A stretch of DNA of 64,000 nt from Flaccisagitta enflata (taxonomy: Eukaryota; Chaetognatha; Sagittoidea; Aphragmophora), in contig OZ231126.1 in NCBI GenBank assembly GCA_965153355.1, positions 7,564,001-7,628,000 of the forward strand. The letters run 5' to 3'. Below, one piece after another: positions 10,662 to 20,360 of the stretch. Each line of letters opens with the position of its first letter. Within the stretch, counting starts at the first letter, position 1. Made by a program: the position numbers and the translations under genes. Under the pieces are notes generated by a model. It ran no database searches. It was not told the DNA's origin and was given only the letters and a program-made list of their open reading frames with translations.

Positions 10662-10968
10662 TAGGGTGGTCCCGAATTGGGTCAAATTTCATATATTGAT
10701 ATACTTGAGCCCTTTTCACAAATATCCAATAAAAGAAGGATTTCTCACAAGCTGGGGTGTGAAATCAAACAAGAAACCTTGTCGGCAAAATTACAGGGTT
10801 GCTATGGGGATTTTTTTATTGCCATAGGAAGCCTATAATTTTGCCGCCATGGTTTAATCTTCAAATACAGATCTCTACTTGTGGGAAAACCTTCTTTTTT
10901 GGTACCTTTAGGCAAAAAACTAGAGTATATCATTTTTTGAAATTTGACCCTATTTCGTGACCACCCTA
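10662..10968. mobile_element. hAT-type MITE with 8-bp target duplication
   Basis: The 307-bp element starts TAGGGTGGTC and ends GACCACCCTA. The terminal inverted repeats extend about 45 bp with some mismatches. It is flanked on both sides by ATCTACAG (10654-10661 and 10969-10976), a perfect 8-bp target-site duplication as made by hAT transposases. It is nested in the family C element. The same termini bound the larger element at 27176-30678. Confidence 0.88.
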
Positions 10969-11522
10969 ATCTACAGGACTTCGTCCCCTTCGGGGCCGCT
11001 GCCCAAAAAGTATAGCTATCAAAGGAAGGCTTTTTACGACTTGCTCATCGAGATGATAGGCCTTTAATCTGCCCTCTCAGACCTGGAATCTGCCCTCTCA
11101 AACTTTTAATCTTATCTCACAGATTCAAGGCCTGAGAGGGCAGATTTCAAGTTTGAGAGGGTAAATTTCAGGCCTGAGAGGGCAGATTTCAGGCCTTAGG
11201 GGAACGAACAGACAGATGGAATGACAAACAAAAGTCCCCCTTTGTTCTACATTCCGATTTGGGGATGCTGCCCTGCTTCCTCTTACTCCAACTCATAATC
11301 ATGCAAAGCAGGGCAACGGGTATCGCTGAACACATATTGCCCTTGGGCGACCTGTTCCCATTTCTATTACACATTACTTTGGCCCTAACAGCTACATCAC
11401 TTGCCCCGGAGACTAAGAATTGAACTTCAAGCTGTATCTCAACTAACTCATAAAAGAGCAATGACCCGCTTCTCTAAATTGGAATTTCATAACCTTCAGT
11501 CAAGTGTTAAGTAGCGAGTTAT

Positions 11523-11735
11523 TTTTAGTCGCGTGCTACACGACTCTACACCCCGCTATGTCGGTCGGTCGGTCGGTCGGTCGGTTGGTCGGTTGGTCGG
11601 TACCCTTTTTACTTTTTCGGCGTTTTTTGAGCTTTTTGAGCATACGGCTCCTGCCCAGATGCCCTAGTGACCTTCTCCAGCACTGCTCCTGCCCACCCGC
11701 ACGCGACTAGGGTAGCCGTGTATCCGGCCTTGTTG
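11523..11735 (-). mobile_element. Pearl/DINE-like hairpin element (family A)
   Basis: Read on the minus strand it begins AACAAGGCCGGATACACGGC, carries (CCGA)n microsatellite, and ends in a hairpin AGTCGTGT...ACGCGACT followed by A residues. This layout (short conserved head, tetranucleotide ACGG/GTCC-type microsatellite, 3' hairpin) matches the non-autonomous Helentron-related pearl and DINE elements of molluscs and insects. Many copies lie in the window. Confidence 0.7.
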
Positions 11736-12161
11736 CCTTTATTGTCGGTCGGCTTTAAGGAAATAATTCCATTGCCATATCAGTCATCGTCCACCAGTTA
11801 TCCTCCCAACTCATTTGAGATCTTGAGTGCTGTTAGTAACAGCACTCAAGATCTTAAATCATGTACCAAATGAGAATATTCAAGGTCAAGCTATTAAGTT
11901 ATGCCATTCCAGTGACATTCTCCCCATCACCAATCGTCCTGAGGCACTATGAGTATGACAAGCAGTTTGCAATCAATCAACCAATCAAAGCAGATGAACA
12001 ATATCAATCAATCAAACACATGACAATGACCTGAGGTGCCTCTATTCGATCAATAAATTAATAGTATCAATAGTAACCTGAGGCGCAGTTTCAGCCTCCA
12101 TTCAACCTATCAATCAATCAATCAATCAAACAATCAATCAATGAATCAATCACATAATAAC
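11736..12161 (-). repeat. Dynein intron with partial copies of the exon 9 donor edge
   Basis: The minus-strand phrase GCGCCTCAG followed by GTTACTATTG (near 12070) copies the end of the exon at 12162-12268 together with its donor. Weaker copies occur near 12030 and 11930. The rest is CAAT/ATCA-rich simple sequence. No further dynein exon is visible below this point. Confidence 0.55.
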
Positions 12162-12268
12162 CTGAGGCGCAGTGATGGCTTTGGGATTCATCCTCATTTC
12201 TCGATGGGGTTCTCCGCAGTCTGTCATTGCTTTCATTAACACGTGAATGCAAGAAGTCTTTCCAGTCC
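12162..12268 (-). CDS. DNAH5-like: Axonemal dynein heavy chain, exon with AAA2 P-loop
   Basis: Axonemal dynein heavy chains are the ATP-driven motors of cilia. This 107-nt exon reads (G)[12 protein letters not shown]...[14 protein letters not shown] is the Walker A of AAA2, and the end [10 protein letters not shown] is a dynein signature. The acceptor is TTTATTTAG/GG and the donor CAG/GTTATT. Phase fits the preceding exon, which ends GPS-G. The segment is closest to the DNAH5/DNAH8 outer-arm type. The next exon is not in the window. Confidence 0.93.
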
Positions 12269-12612
12269 CTAAATAAAAAAAGACAAGCAAATAAGTAAGC
12301 AGTTATTGCTTTCATTAGCACGCGAATGCAAGTAGTCATTCCAGTCCCCGCATGAAAAAAATAGCAAGCAAATAAGCGAGCAGTCTGTTATTGCTTTCAT
12401 TAGCACGCGAATGCAAGTAGTCATTCCAGTCCCCGCATGAAAAAAATAGCAAGCAAATAAGCGAGCAGTCTGTTATTGCTTTCATTAGCACGCGAATGCA
12501 AGTAGTCATTCCAGTCCCTGCATGAAAAAAATAGCAAGCAAATAAGTGAGCAGTCTGTCATTGCTTTCATTAACACGTGAATGCAAGAAGTCTTTCCAGC
12601 CCCTGCATGAAA
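12269..12612 (-). repeat. Four tandem partial copies of the exon 9 acceptor edge
   Basis: Upstream in transcript order of the true exon, units of about 85 bp each hold an acceptor-like CAG/GGACTGG or CAG/GGGCTGG and the first ~50 exon bases (encoding [14 protein letters not shown] or TGMTTCIRVLMKA). They then break off into CTTATTTGCTTG-like intron sequence. Junctions lie near 12349, 12434, 12519 and 12604. The copy nearest 12604 keeps the Walker lysine; the middle ones have it changed to Met. Confidence 0.85.
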
Positions 12613-12813
12613 CAAGGCCGGATTCACGGCTACCCAAGTCGCGTGCGGGTGGGCAGGGGCCATATTTGAAGCCACTCCATCATTTGGGCAGAAGCAGTGA
12701 GGCCAAAGACCGCAAAAACTCAAAAAAAGTAAAGTGTGACGGACGGACGGACGGACCGGCGGACGGACGGACCGACAAAGCAGGTTGTAGAGTCGCGTGC
12801 ACGCGACTAAAAA
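12611..12813 (+). mobile_element. Pearl/DINE-like hairpin element (family A)
   Basis: This is a complete-looking copy: head AACAAGGCCGGATTCACGGC, then GGTGGGCAGGGGC, an imperfect (GGAC)n tract, and the perfect hairpin AGTCGCGT-GC-ACGCGACT followed by AAAA. Confidence 0.75.
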
Positions 12814-13049
12814 GAGAAAGCAAATGACCTTCATAAGTCATATAATGTACCTCAATTTGCAAGCTTTCAAAGACTCATACTCTTATACCCGCAAACCCGC
12901 AAACCCTTACTAATTAATTTAGGTACAGGGGGATTTATGGAATAACAGGAAAGTATTTTTGTCTTCAAAGTTGAAAGTATTTTTGTCTTCAAATTTAAAA
13001 GTATTTTTGTCTTCAAATTTGATATTCAGAATATGACTTATTCAATTGA

Positions 13050-13440
13050 TGTTTTTGTCCCTGAGTTTTTTGGTTGCTATGAAACCCAAAATTATTTTTT
13101 CTAAAGTTTCTGATTACTAGAATATCAATATTTTGACAAATTTTATTGGGGAACATTTCTCAGAATTAAACTTGCTACAACTTTCCCTCAGTATGGTCTG
13201 TAAGAATATTCACATCACACCTAGCAACCAATAAATGATGCTCCTTAGCAACGGCCAAACAAGCATTATTCTTACAGTCTGTAAGTTACAGAACATAATG
13301 TGGGAAAATTGTAGCAAATTTAAATCTGAGCAATGTTCCCTTATAATATTTGTCAAAGTGGTGATATTCTAGTAATCATAAATGTTCAAAGAAATAATTT
13401 TGGTTTCCATAGCAACCAAACAACTCAGGGACAAATAATC
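13050..13440. mobile_element. Palindromic MITE-like element
   Basis: The left end TTTGTCCCTGAGTTTTTTGG (13052) recurs inverted as CAACTCAGGGACAAA (13420s, and once more at 13450). The inner arms also match inverted (TTACTAGAATATCA against TGATATTCTAGTAA-like). The arms are about 100 bp. A target duplication could not be fixed because the right end is itself duplicated. Confidence 0.65.
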
Positions 13441-13591
13441 AAACAACTCAGGGACAAACAATGAAACAACTTTTATTTCAAATATCAAGTTTATAAAATG
13501 ATATTAAGAAACTTAAATACCTTCCTCCAGTTTAGGCTGTTATTCCACGAACCCCACTGTAAATAATTTGATGTTACCGATTTGATGTTAC

Positions 13592-13643
13592 CTGAAGGTC
13601 CCAGAGCCATCATTCCATGACGCACATTCTGCGTTTCATAAAG
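13592..13643 (-). CDS. DNAH5-like: Axonemal dynein heavy chain, short exon before AAA2 P-loop
   Basis: The 52-nt exon reads LYETQNVRHGMMALGPS-G, the usual lead-in to the AAA2 Walker A. The acceptor is TTTCAG/CTT and the donor TCAG/GTAACATC. It enters in phase 0 and leaves with one base, which fits both neighbours. Confidence 0.92.
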
Positions 13644-13957
13644 CTGAAACAAACAAGAAAACAATTCAGGGATGAAAAAAATCCAACATTCATATACATG
13701 TATATGAAAATTAATCATTCCTAAAAGAGTCCGCGCTAGCCGACTGATAAGCATCATTTCACGGCACTGGTGATTTACGAACTCCTCTTTAAGGTATATT
13801 TAAAAGGACAGTTACACTTCTAAGAGTCTACCAAAACACGACCAGTGGTGGTGGAATCGATAAATCTTTTTGCAAAGTACCGATGTAGGTGACAAGTAAA
13901 TTCCATGATGGGACTGAGGAATGGTGAAGTATGGGACTACTGGTGATAGACTCTTAC

Positions 13958-14145
13958 CTGTATCACTTTAAGTATCCATGTTGGGTGACTGATAAGTCCC
14001 ATTTCATTGCAGTGGTGATCTATGCATCCAGCTAATTGATGATATTCTCACCTGTATCACTTTAAGTATCCATGATGGGTGACTGATAAGTCCCATTTCA
14101 TGGCAGTGGTGATCTATGCATCCAGCTAATTGAGGATATTCTCAC
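13958..14145 (-). repeat. Two tandem copies of the exon 7 donor edge (94 bp each)
   Basis: Directly downstream of the exon ending at 14146, its last ~94 bp are repeated twice (14052-14145 and 13958-14051). Each copy ends CAG followed by a GTGAG or GTAAG donor. The unit is not a multiple of three, so use of a later donor would shift the frame. Confidence 0.88.
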
Positions 14146-14329
14146 CTGTATCACTTTAAGTATCCATGTTGGGTGACTGATTAATCCCATTTCATGGCAA
14201 TGGTGATCTATGCATCCAGCTAATTGAGGATATTCTTTCGAGTCCAAGAAAATTCCCGGGAATAAATCGTTGATAAGTGATAAGAAAAGTGGCTCGTCCT
14301 CATCCACTAACTTAGACAAATTCATATCC
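14146..14329 (-). CDS. DNAH5-like: Axonemal dynein heavy chain, AAA1-AAA2 linker exon
   Basis: The 184-nt exon reads (R)[18 protein letters not shown]...[18 protein letters not shown], then [17 protein letters not shown]. This is the conserved segment between AAA1 and AAA2 in DNAH5/DNAH8-type chains. The acceptor is TTTGCAG/G and the donor ATACAG/GTGAGA. Phases match both neighbours. The donor edge is tandemly repeated downstream. Confidence 0.95.
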
Positions 14330-14448
14330 CTGCAAAGAAGTGAATGAATGAATGAATGAACGAATGAATGAATGAATCGTTGATCAGTGATATGAAAATT
14401 GGTTTAACCTTATCCACCAACTGAATGAATGATCTGTCTGTCTAAGTC

Positions 14449-14736
<288 letters not shown>

Positions 14737-14738
14737 AC

Positions 14739-14850
14739 CTTAGGATGCGCATGACAATTGTGGGTTCCGTGTCCTCAGGGTTAGCTCTTTTCGCGGCTCC
14801 CAAAGTTCGGAGCACGGACAAAATGTTACGGAGACCGAAATCGTAATGAA
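14739..14850 (-). CDS. DNAH5-like: Axonemal dynein heavy chain, AAA1 C-terminal exon
   Basis: The 112-nt exon reads (V)[21 protein letters not shown], then [13 protein letters not shown](R). This is a nearly invariant segment at the end of AAA1. The acceptor is GCATTCAG/TT and the donor CTAAG/GTGAGG. It starts with two bases and ends with two bases of split codons, matching both neighbours. Confidence 0.95.
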
Positions 14851-14879
14851 CTGAATGCAGGAAACGGGACAGAATGATG

Positions 14880-15019
14880 TAGATACAAAGAAAGAAAAAG
14901 AGAAAGAATGAAGCGGACAAAAAAGAAGGAAAAAAGGAAAGAAAGGGAGTAAGAAAGAAAGAAAGAAAGAATGAGAAAAAGAAAGAAAGACAGAAAGAAA
15001 GAAAGAGAGAAAGAAAGAA

Positions 15020-15118
<99 letters not shown>

Positions 15119-15123
15119 AAAAA

Positions 15124-15199
<76 letters not shown>

Positions 15200-15209
15200 A
15201 AAAAAAAAA

Positions 15210-15276
<67 letters not shown>

Positions 15277-15315
15277 GAAGAAAGAAAGACAGAAAGAAAG
15301 AAAGAGAAAAAGAAA

Positions 15316-15392
<77 letters not shown>

Positions 15393-15404
15393 GAGAAAGA
15401 AAAA

Positions 15405-15484
<80 letters not shown>

Positions 15485-15488
15485 ACGA

Positions 15489-15563
<75 letters not shown>

Positions 15564-15565
15564 TA
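14880..15565 (+). repeat. (AAAG)n microsatellite
   Basis: About 690 bp of GAAA tetranucleotide with an ACAG stretch at 15022-15058. It forms most of the dynein intron between exons 15680-15792 and 14739-14850. Long Lys/Arg and Phe/Leu frames here are repeat artefacts. Confidence 0.97.
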
Positions 15566-15679
15566 AAAGCAGCCAAAAACCTAGAAACACGTTTGAAATA
15601 TGTTATTTTTAACGTTGATCGTGACAATAAGACTGAACTTACCCTGTTTGATAAATTGCCGATGAGCCTTTTAACTAAC

Positions 15680-15792
15680 CTTGTTTGGTAAGTTGCTCCT
15701 CGCACAATTTGTAAAGAGTGTAGAATTTTCTGGCCAGAATTACGTTGTCAATAAATCCACAGGAGGCCAACTTGACACGAATGATGATTTGT
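15680..15792 (-). CDS. DNAH5-like: Axonemal dynein heavy chain, AAA1 exon
   Basis: The 113-nt exon reads (R)[20 protein letters not shown], then [17 protein letters not shown]. The acceptor is CTATGCAG/A and the donor AACAAG/GTTAGT. A second, stronger donor-like CAAACAGG/GTAAGT lies about 40 bp further and looks like a small copy of the junction. Phases fit the exons on each side. Confidence 0.94.
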
Positions 15793-15799
15793 CTGCATA

Positions 15800-16637
15800 G
15801 AAAGTATACAAAATTTGCACCACAACGTTACCTGTGCGGCACCATGTCAGTCACCCTTCCCGCACCATTTTGTAACCTGTCAGATACCACTTTCTCGTTT
15901 TTCCGGCACCACTTCTTTACTTGTCAAGCACCCTACCACGTCTCTGACTTTTGTTACCTGTTCGGCACTATATAACTAATTTGTCCGGCCCCATATTGCA
16001 TACTTTTCCGGCACTTGGTAATCTGTTCAGCATCATTTCTCTCACTTGATATCCTGGCCGACACCACTTCACTTGTCAGGTACCATACCAGGTCTCTCAC
16101 TTTTACGGCAGCCTTTGGTAACCTGTCTGGCATCATGTCACTCAGTTGTTTGGCACCACTATGTTACCTGTTCAGTAACACTACGTCACCTGATCGGCAC
16201 CATCTCCCTTACTTTTCTGGTACCACGATGTCGCCTATCCGGCACCATTTCTTAACTTGTCAAGCACCATACCACGTCTCTGACTTTTGTTACCTGTTCG
16301 GCACTATATAACTAATTTGTCCGGCCCCATATTGCATACTTTTCCGGCACTTGGTAATCTGTTCAGCATCATTTCTCTCACTTGATATCCTGGCCGACAC
16401 CACCTGACTTGTCAGGTACCATACCATGTCTCTCACTTTTACGGCAGCCTTTGGTAACCTGTCTGGCACCATGTCACTCATTTGTTCGGCACCACTATGT
16501 TACCTGTTCAGTAACACTACGTCACCTGTTTGGCACCATATCTCTCACTTTTCCAGCATAACTTGATTACCTATCCGGCACCATATCTGTCACTTATCCG
16601 GCACCCGTCCCTCACCAGTCCGGCAGCTTTTGGTTAC
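15800..16637 (-). repeat. Minisatellite made from the exon 4 donor junction
   Basis: The whole intron between the exons at 16638-16737 and 15680-15792 is a degenerate ~24-bp tandem repeat. Its minus-strand core ATGGTGCCGGACAG/GTAAC is the last coding bases (MVPDR) and donor of the upstream exon. Dozens of copies carry GTAAC, GTGAC, GTAAT or GTGAG after GGACAG-like sequence. A higher-order period of about 336 bp is seen (15910 and 16246 start near-identical blocks). Confidence 0.88.
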
Positions 16638-16737
16638 CTGTCCGGCACCATCATGGCGACTGTCCGGAAGTTGATTTTCAGATTTTCCGGCAATTCTTGA
16701 CGACCCGCGTAACCAGGATTCATCGTCAAGAAAATAC
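16638..16737 (-). CDS. DNAH5-like: Axonemal dynein heavy chain, AAA1 sensor-region exon
   Basis: The 100-nt exon reads (G)[18 protein letters not shown], then [14 protein letters not shown](R). [11 protein letters not shown] is one of the best-conserved AAA1 stretches in dynein heavy chains. The acceptor is TTGTAG/GT and the donor GGACAG/GTAACC. The exons that should precede it (AAA1 Walker A and B) are not visible before the assembly gap 105 bp away. Confidence 0.95.
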
Positions 16738-16841
16738 CTACAACCAAGAAAAACAAGGAGTCAAGAATCTGAGATCTTGTCCTTACTTTCTTTCTCAGTT
16801 TCTTTCCTTCTCCCTTTCATTCCTTTCATTTCTTCTTTTCT

Positions 16842-16851
16842 NNNNNNNNNN
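16842..16851. other. Assembly gap (10 N)
   Basis: Ten N bases separate two contigs. A round number of N usually marks a join of unknown length. The left side ends in a T/C-rich dynein intron, and the right side starts inside an open Helentron reading frame. Confidence 0.97.
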
Positions 16852-19241
16852 CTGAATTTCGAGGTCTAGAGAATATCACAACACATCCTGATGATGATGG
16901 GGATAATTTAGTTATGGCAGATTTAGCCCCTGGCGTTGTACAGGCTCATGGAGACAGTGTGAGGCAACAACAAGTTGCTGAACAGAACTTACCTTTGCCT
17001 GAACGAACTCCTAGTGCTTTACTTTCAAGATCATATCATTATGATGATGAGTGGTCTGAAAGTTTTTTTCACAAGGAAGCTGCCAAATTGAATAAGAAGC
17101 AGTTTCAATTTGTCAACTTCTTTTTACATAGATTGAAACAAGGATCAAACGGTGATCAAATCCTCTGGTTCTTATCTGGGGGGGCTGGTGTTGGAAAAAC
17201 AACTGCCGTCAATGTTCTGTACGAAGCAGCTAAAAGGTATTTTAACAGTGTTCCTGGACTTGATCATTCAGCTCTTCACATAGTAAAGTGTGCCTTTACT
17301 GGAAAGGCTAGTCATCAAGTTCGTGGTCACACCATTAACACCCTGTTTAAAATGCCATTTGGCACTCAAAAAAAGCGAGAGCAACTTACAGGAAGTAAGT
17401 TAGCAGAGTTACAAGCCAAATTGGGTGACTTAAAAGTCCTCATATGTGATGAAATCAGTATGGTGGATAATGAAATGTGGATTGATATGGATCAAAGATT
17501 ACGTAGAATTAAGGAACGGGATGATGTTCCATTTGGTGGTGTTCATGTTTTGGCTGTTGGGGATGTGTTTCAGTTACTTCCTGTTAAAGGTAGGCCAGTA
17601 TGGCAAATGCAAAGCATTGATGCTCATTCCCAAATTAACGGTCGGCCTTTGGCTTTTAATCTTTGGGAAGAAGAAATAAAGATGTTTGAACTTGATGAAA
17701 TTATGAGACAACTAGATGAAAAGCAATGGGCTCAATTTCTTAATAGACTGCGTGAGGCTCCTTTGGGCGATATTGATAAAACATACATAAGTGAGCAAAT
17801 CATACCTAGAGATAGCCCAATCATTCCAGATGCTAATTACATAACATTAACTAATGATAGATGTGATACAATCAATAACAGTTGGTTTTTATTGGCACCT
17901 CCTGAGAACAGGTTTGTCATACCAGCTGATGATAAACATGCAGCAAATGCTCCTGTATCTCCTGATACCATTGATTGCAATATCGCCTCAATTGGAAGAG
18001 GGGAAGTGCAGAATCTACCTGCTAAACTAAATTTGGCCATTGACCATGAGTATGACTTTACCAGTAACCTTGATACCAATGATGGGATAACCAATGGTAC
18101 TCCCTGCATTGCCAAAAAATACACAAAAAACTCAAGCAAGGGTGACATAGTTTGGGTCGATCCTCAAGATGCCAGGGTAGGAAGACTTTGGCGTCAAACC
18201 TACCAATTTTTGTATGACAGTTCAATTCCCAAGAATTGGTTGCCGGTTTTACGTCAGTCAATACCATGTAAGTCCAAATATTTTACAAGAAAACAGTTTC
18301 CATTACGAGCTGCCAAGGCTCGCACTGTGAACAGAACCCAAGGTGCTACTCTGACAAAGATTGTCGTAGACTTTTCAGATAGAAAAGGGCATACATCTCA
18401 TTGTCATTATGTTGCCTTTTCACGATGTCCTTCAAAATCAAATGTCTCTATTTTAGGACCTGAAGGGCTGGCAGAAACAAAGATTCGTCATGATGTCCGA
18501 TGCGTACAAGAAATGGAAAGATTACGCTTGAATAGTAAGTTGGATGTGACAATGCCTTGCTTGTTTGACATGCAAGATGAATATAATTCAGTATTATTTA
18601 TGAATTCCCAGTCAGTCATTGGGAAACTTGTTGCTCTGGAAAATGACTGGAATGTGAAAGGTTGTTGCATTTTTGGAATTGTTGATACGCGATTCCAAGA
18701 AGGTAAGGCAATGCCAATGAAAGAATTTGGTCAGCCTAGTATGCATCTTTCTAGCAATGATCGTCCATCTTTGAGTGTTGCTGTGTATTCAAAGATTTCT
18801 TTAACACAAAATCTTGGCCAAAACTTGCTTCAAAATGGTGTCATTGTGACAGCAAAATATCCAAACTTTTATAAGGAAAATGAACAATTTCGTGACATAA
18901 TTCTGTTCTTTCTTTACATCATGCCAGAAAGCTCTATTCATGTGTATAAAGAAGCAGCAAATCTGATCGCAACAGTTTTTGAAAATACAGATCCATTCAC
19001 CAAAATGGCCATTTTTGGTGATTTTAATAAAAACCCAGAAAACATGCCCAAGGAATTTACTTCAGTTATGCAGACCCTTGGTCTTAAACAACTTATCACA
19101 GGCCCAACTCATTTAAGAAAGAATACTTTAGATCATATTTATACCAACATTAACCCCAACTTTATCCAGTTTGGTGTATTAAACACACTAACAAAAAGTG
19201 ATCATTTACCCATATATTTGTCTGTGAAGAAGGAAAACTGA
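16852..19241 (+). CDS. Helentron protein, C-terminal part: PIF1-like helicase fused to endonuclease
   Basis: The frame is open from the gap edge to TGA 19239-19241, and the first ATG is at 16914. Residues below count from it. It has Walker A GGAGVGKT at 89-96, Walker B LICDEISM (DE 179-180), and later helicase motifs NRTQGATL and HYVAFSRC. This is a SF1 PIF1/RRM3 helicase. After about residue 560 comes an endonuclease/exonuclease/phosphatase domain with MAIFGDFN, LDHIYTN and SDHLPIY. Helicase plus a C-terminal APE-like endonuclease is typical of Helentrons, which move by rolling-circle replication. The N-terminal Rep nuclease should lie upstream but is lost at the gap. The coding part present is uninterrupted. 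Confidence 0.88.
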
Positions 19242-19587
19242 ACTAATGTTTTCGCACTATCCAGGCCATTGGATAAAATCCTTGTCAACAAAAATGTTAC
19301 GTTATTCATTTCAACCCTAAATCATTTGCACTTTTCACCTTTTTTTCATGCATAAAATTTGTTTATCACCATATACCTAAGACCTGGATAGGTGAAATCA
19401 TTAGTATTCATTCAGTTTGTTTTTATGAAAAATGCAATGGCACTCATACTCTGTCCGACAGGGCTAAATTGGCGGAGGCCAATTTTTTTTTTTTTTTTTT
19501 TTTTATTTTTTTGTTTTTTTTTTTTGTTTTTTATTGTATGAGTGCTTGCTTAATCATCTTATATTTGTCTTATTTATATTATTGTTT
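19242..19587 (+). other. Helentron 3' flank, no gene seen
   Basis: A/T-rich sequence. CTATCCAGGCCATTGGATA near 19257 and CCTGGATAGGTG near 19384 are partly inverted relatives and could belong to the element end. There is also a T-run at 19483-19530. No coding frame is credible. Confidence 0.5.
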
Positions 19588-19856
19588 GATGCTCTGTCCT
19601 TGTGACAACATCACTGGTTACCTTAATGGTCTCCAGTATCTACAAAATCCTGTTTACCTGGTTTATCCAGGAAAATTTAAATTGAAGTTATGATGCTCTG
19701 TCCTTGTGACAACATCACTGGTTACCTTAATGGTCTCCAGTATCTACAAAATCCTGTTTCCTGGTTTATCCAGGAAAATTTAAATTGAAGTTATGATGCT
19801 CTGTCCTTGTGACAACATCACTGGTTACCTTAATGGTCTCCAGTATCTTTAGGCTA
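19588..19856 (+). repeat. 103-bp tandem repeat, 2.6 copies
   Basis: The phrase GATGCTCTGTCCTTGTGACA starts near-identical units at 19588, 19692 and 19795. The last unit is truncated at about 60 bp. Confidence 0.9.
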
Positions 19857-19944
19857 CTTGCCGGGATGGCCTCCGGAACATTTCTCTTTGCTCTCCCTCT
19901 CTCTCATGCTCTCTCATTGCTCTCTCCATCTTCGCCCTCCTTGC

Positions 19945-20360
19945 TCTTACGCTATCCTTGCTCTTACACTATCCTTGCTCTTACACTATCCTTGCTTTAC
20001 TATCCTTGCTCTTACACCATCCTTGCTCTTAGGCCATCCTTGCTCCAACGCCATCCTTGCTCTTAGGCCTTCCTTGCTCTTACCTATCCTTGCTCTTACG
20101 CCATCCTTGCTCTTACGCCATCCTTTTACGCCATCTTGCTCTTACGCTATCCTTGCTCTTACACCATCCTTGCTCTTACGCCATCCTGCTTCACGCCATC
20201 TCTGTTTTACACTATCCTTGTTCTTACGCTATCCTTGCTCTTACGCCATCCTGCTTTACGCTATCCTCGCTCTTACGCCATCCTTGCTCTTACAACATCC
20301 TTGCTCTCACGCCATCCTTGCTCTTACAACATCCTTGCTCTTTGACATCCTTGCTCCTAA
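19945..20360 (+). repeat. 17-bp minisatellite
   Basis: About 24 copies of CCTTGCTCTTACGCCAT with substitutions and short indels. Leu/Ser-rich frames through it are artefacts. Minisatellites of 10-20 bp are usual near Helentron ends, so it may belong to the same mobile unit as the helicase. Confidence 0.88.

Larger units (their letters stand above)
10081..11365. mobile_element. Long inverted-repeat element with 21-bp arrays (family C)
   Basis: About 100 bp at 10081-10180 (starting CAGGTTGCCCAAGGGCAATA) recur inverted at 11262-11365. Both ends share the phrases CCCGTTGCCCTGCTTTGCAT and AAGCAGGGCAGC. Between them lie 21-bp minisatellite arrays (10305-10595, and a shorter one in both orientations at 11060-11200) and a nested hAT MITE. 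Shorter relatives with the phrase CGGCCCCTTCGGGGCCGCT occur at 29655-30255 and 41130-42260. There is no coding capacity beyond the repeat-generated frames. Confidence 0.65.

Noticed and set aside
10083-10664. 184-193 codon frames of SGLKSAL or PERADF repeats
   Set aside because: Both strands are open because of the 21-bp minisatellite. No evidence of coding.
14971-15705. Long Lys/Glu/Arg and Phe/Leu/Ser frames up to 321 codons
   Set aside because: Produced by (AAAG)n. The last part overlaps true dynein exons but in the wrong frame.
15954-16481. Minus-strand frames containing MMPDRLPKAAVKVRD and similar
   Set aside because: These are translated copies of the dynein donor-junction minisatellite, not independent genes.
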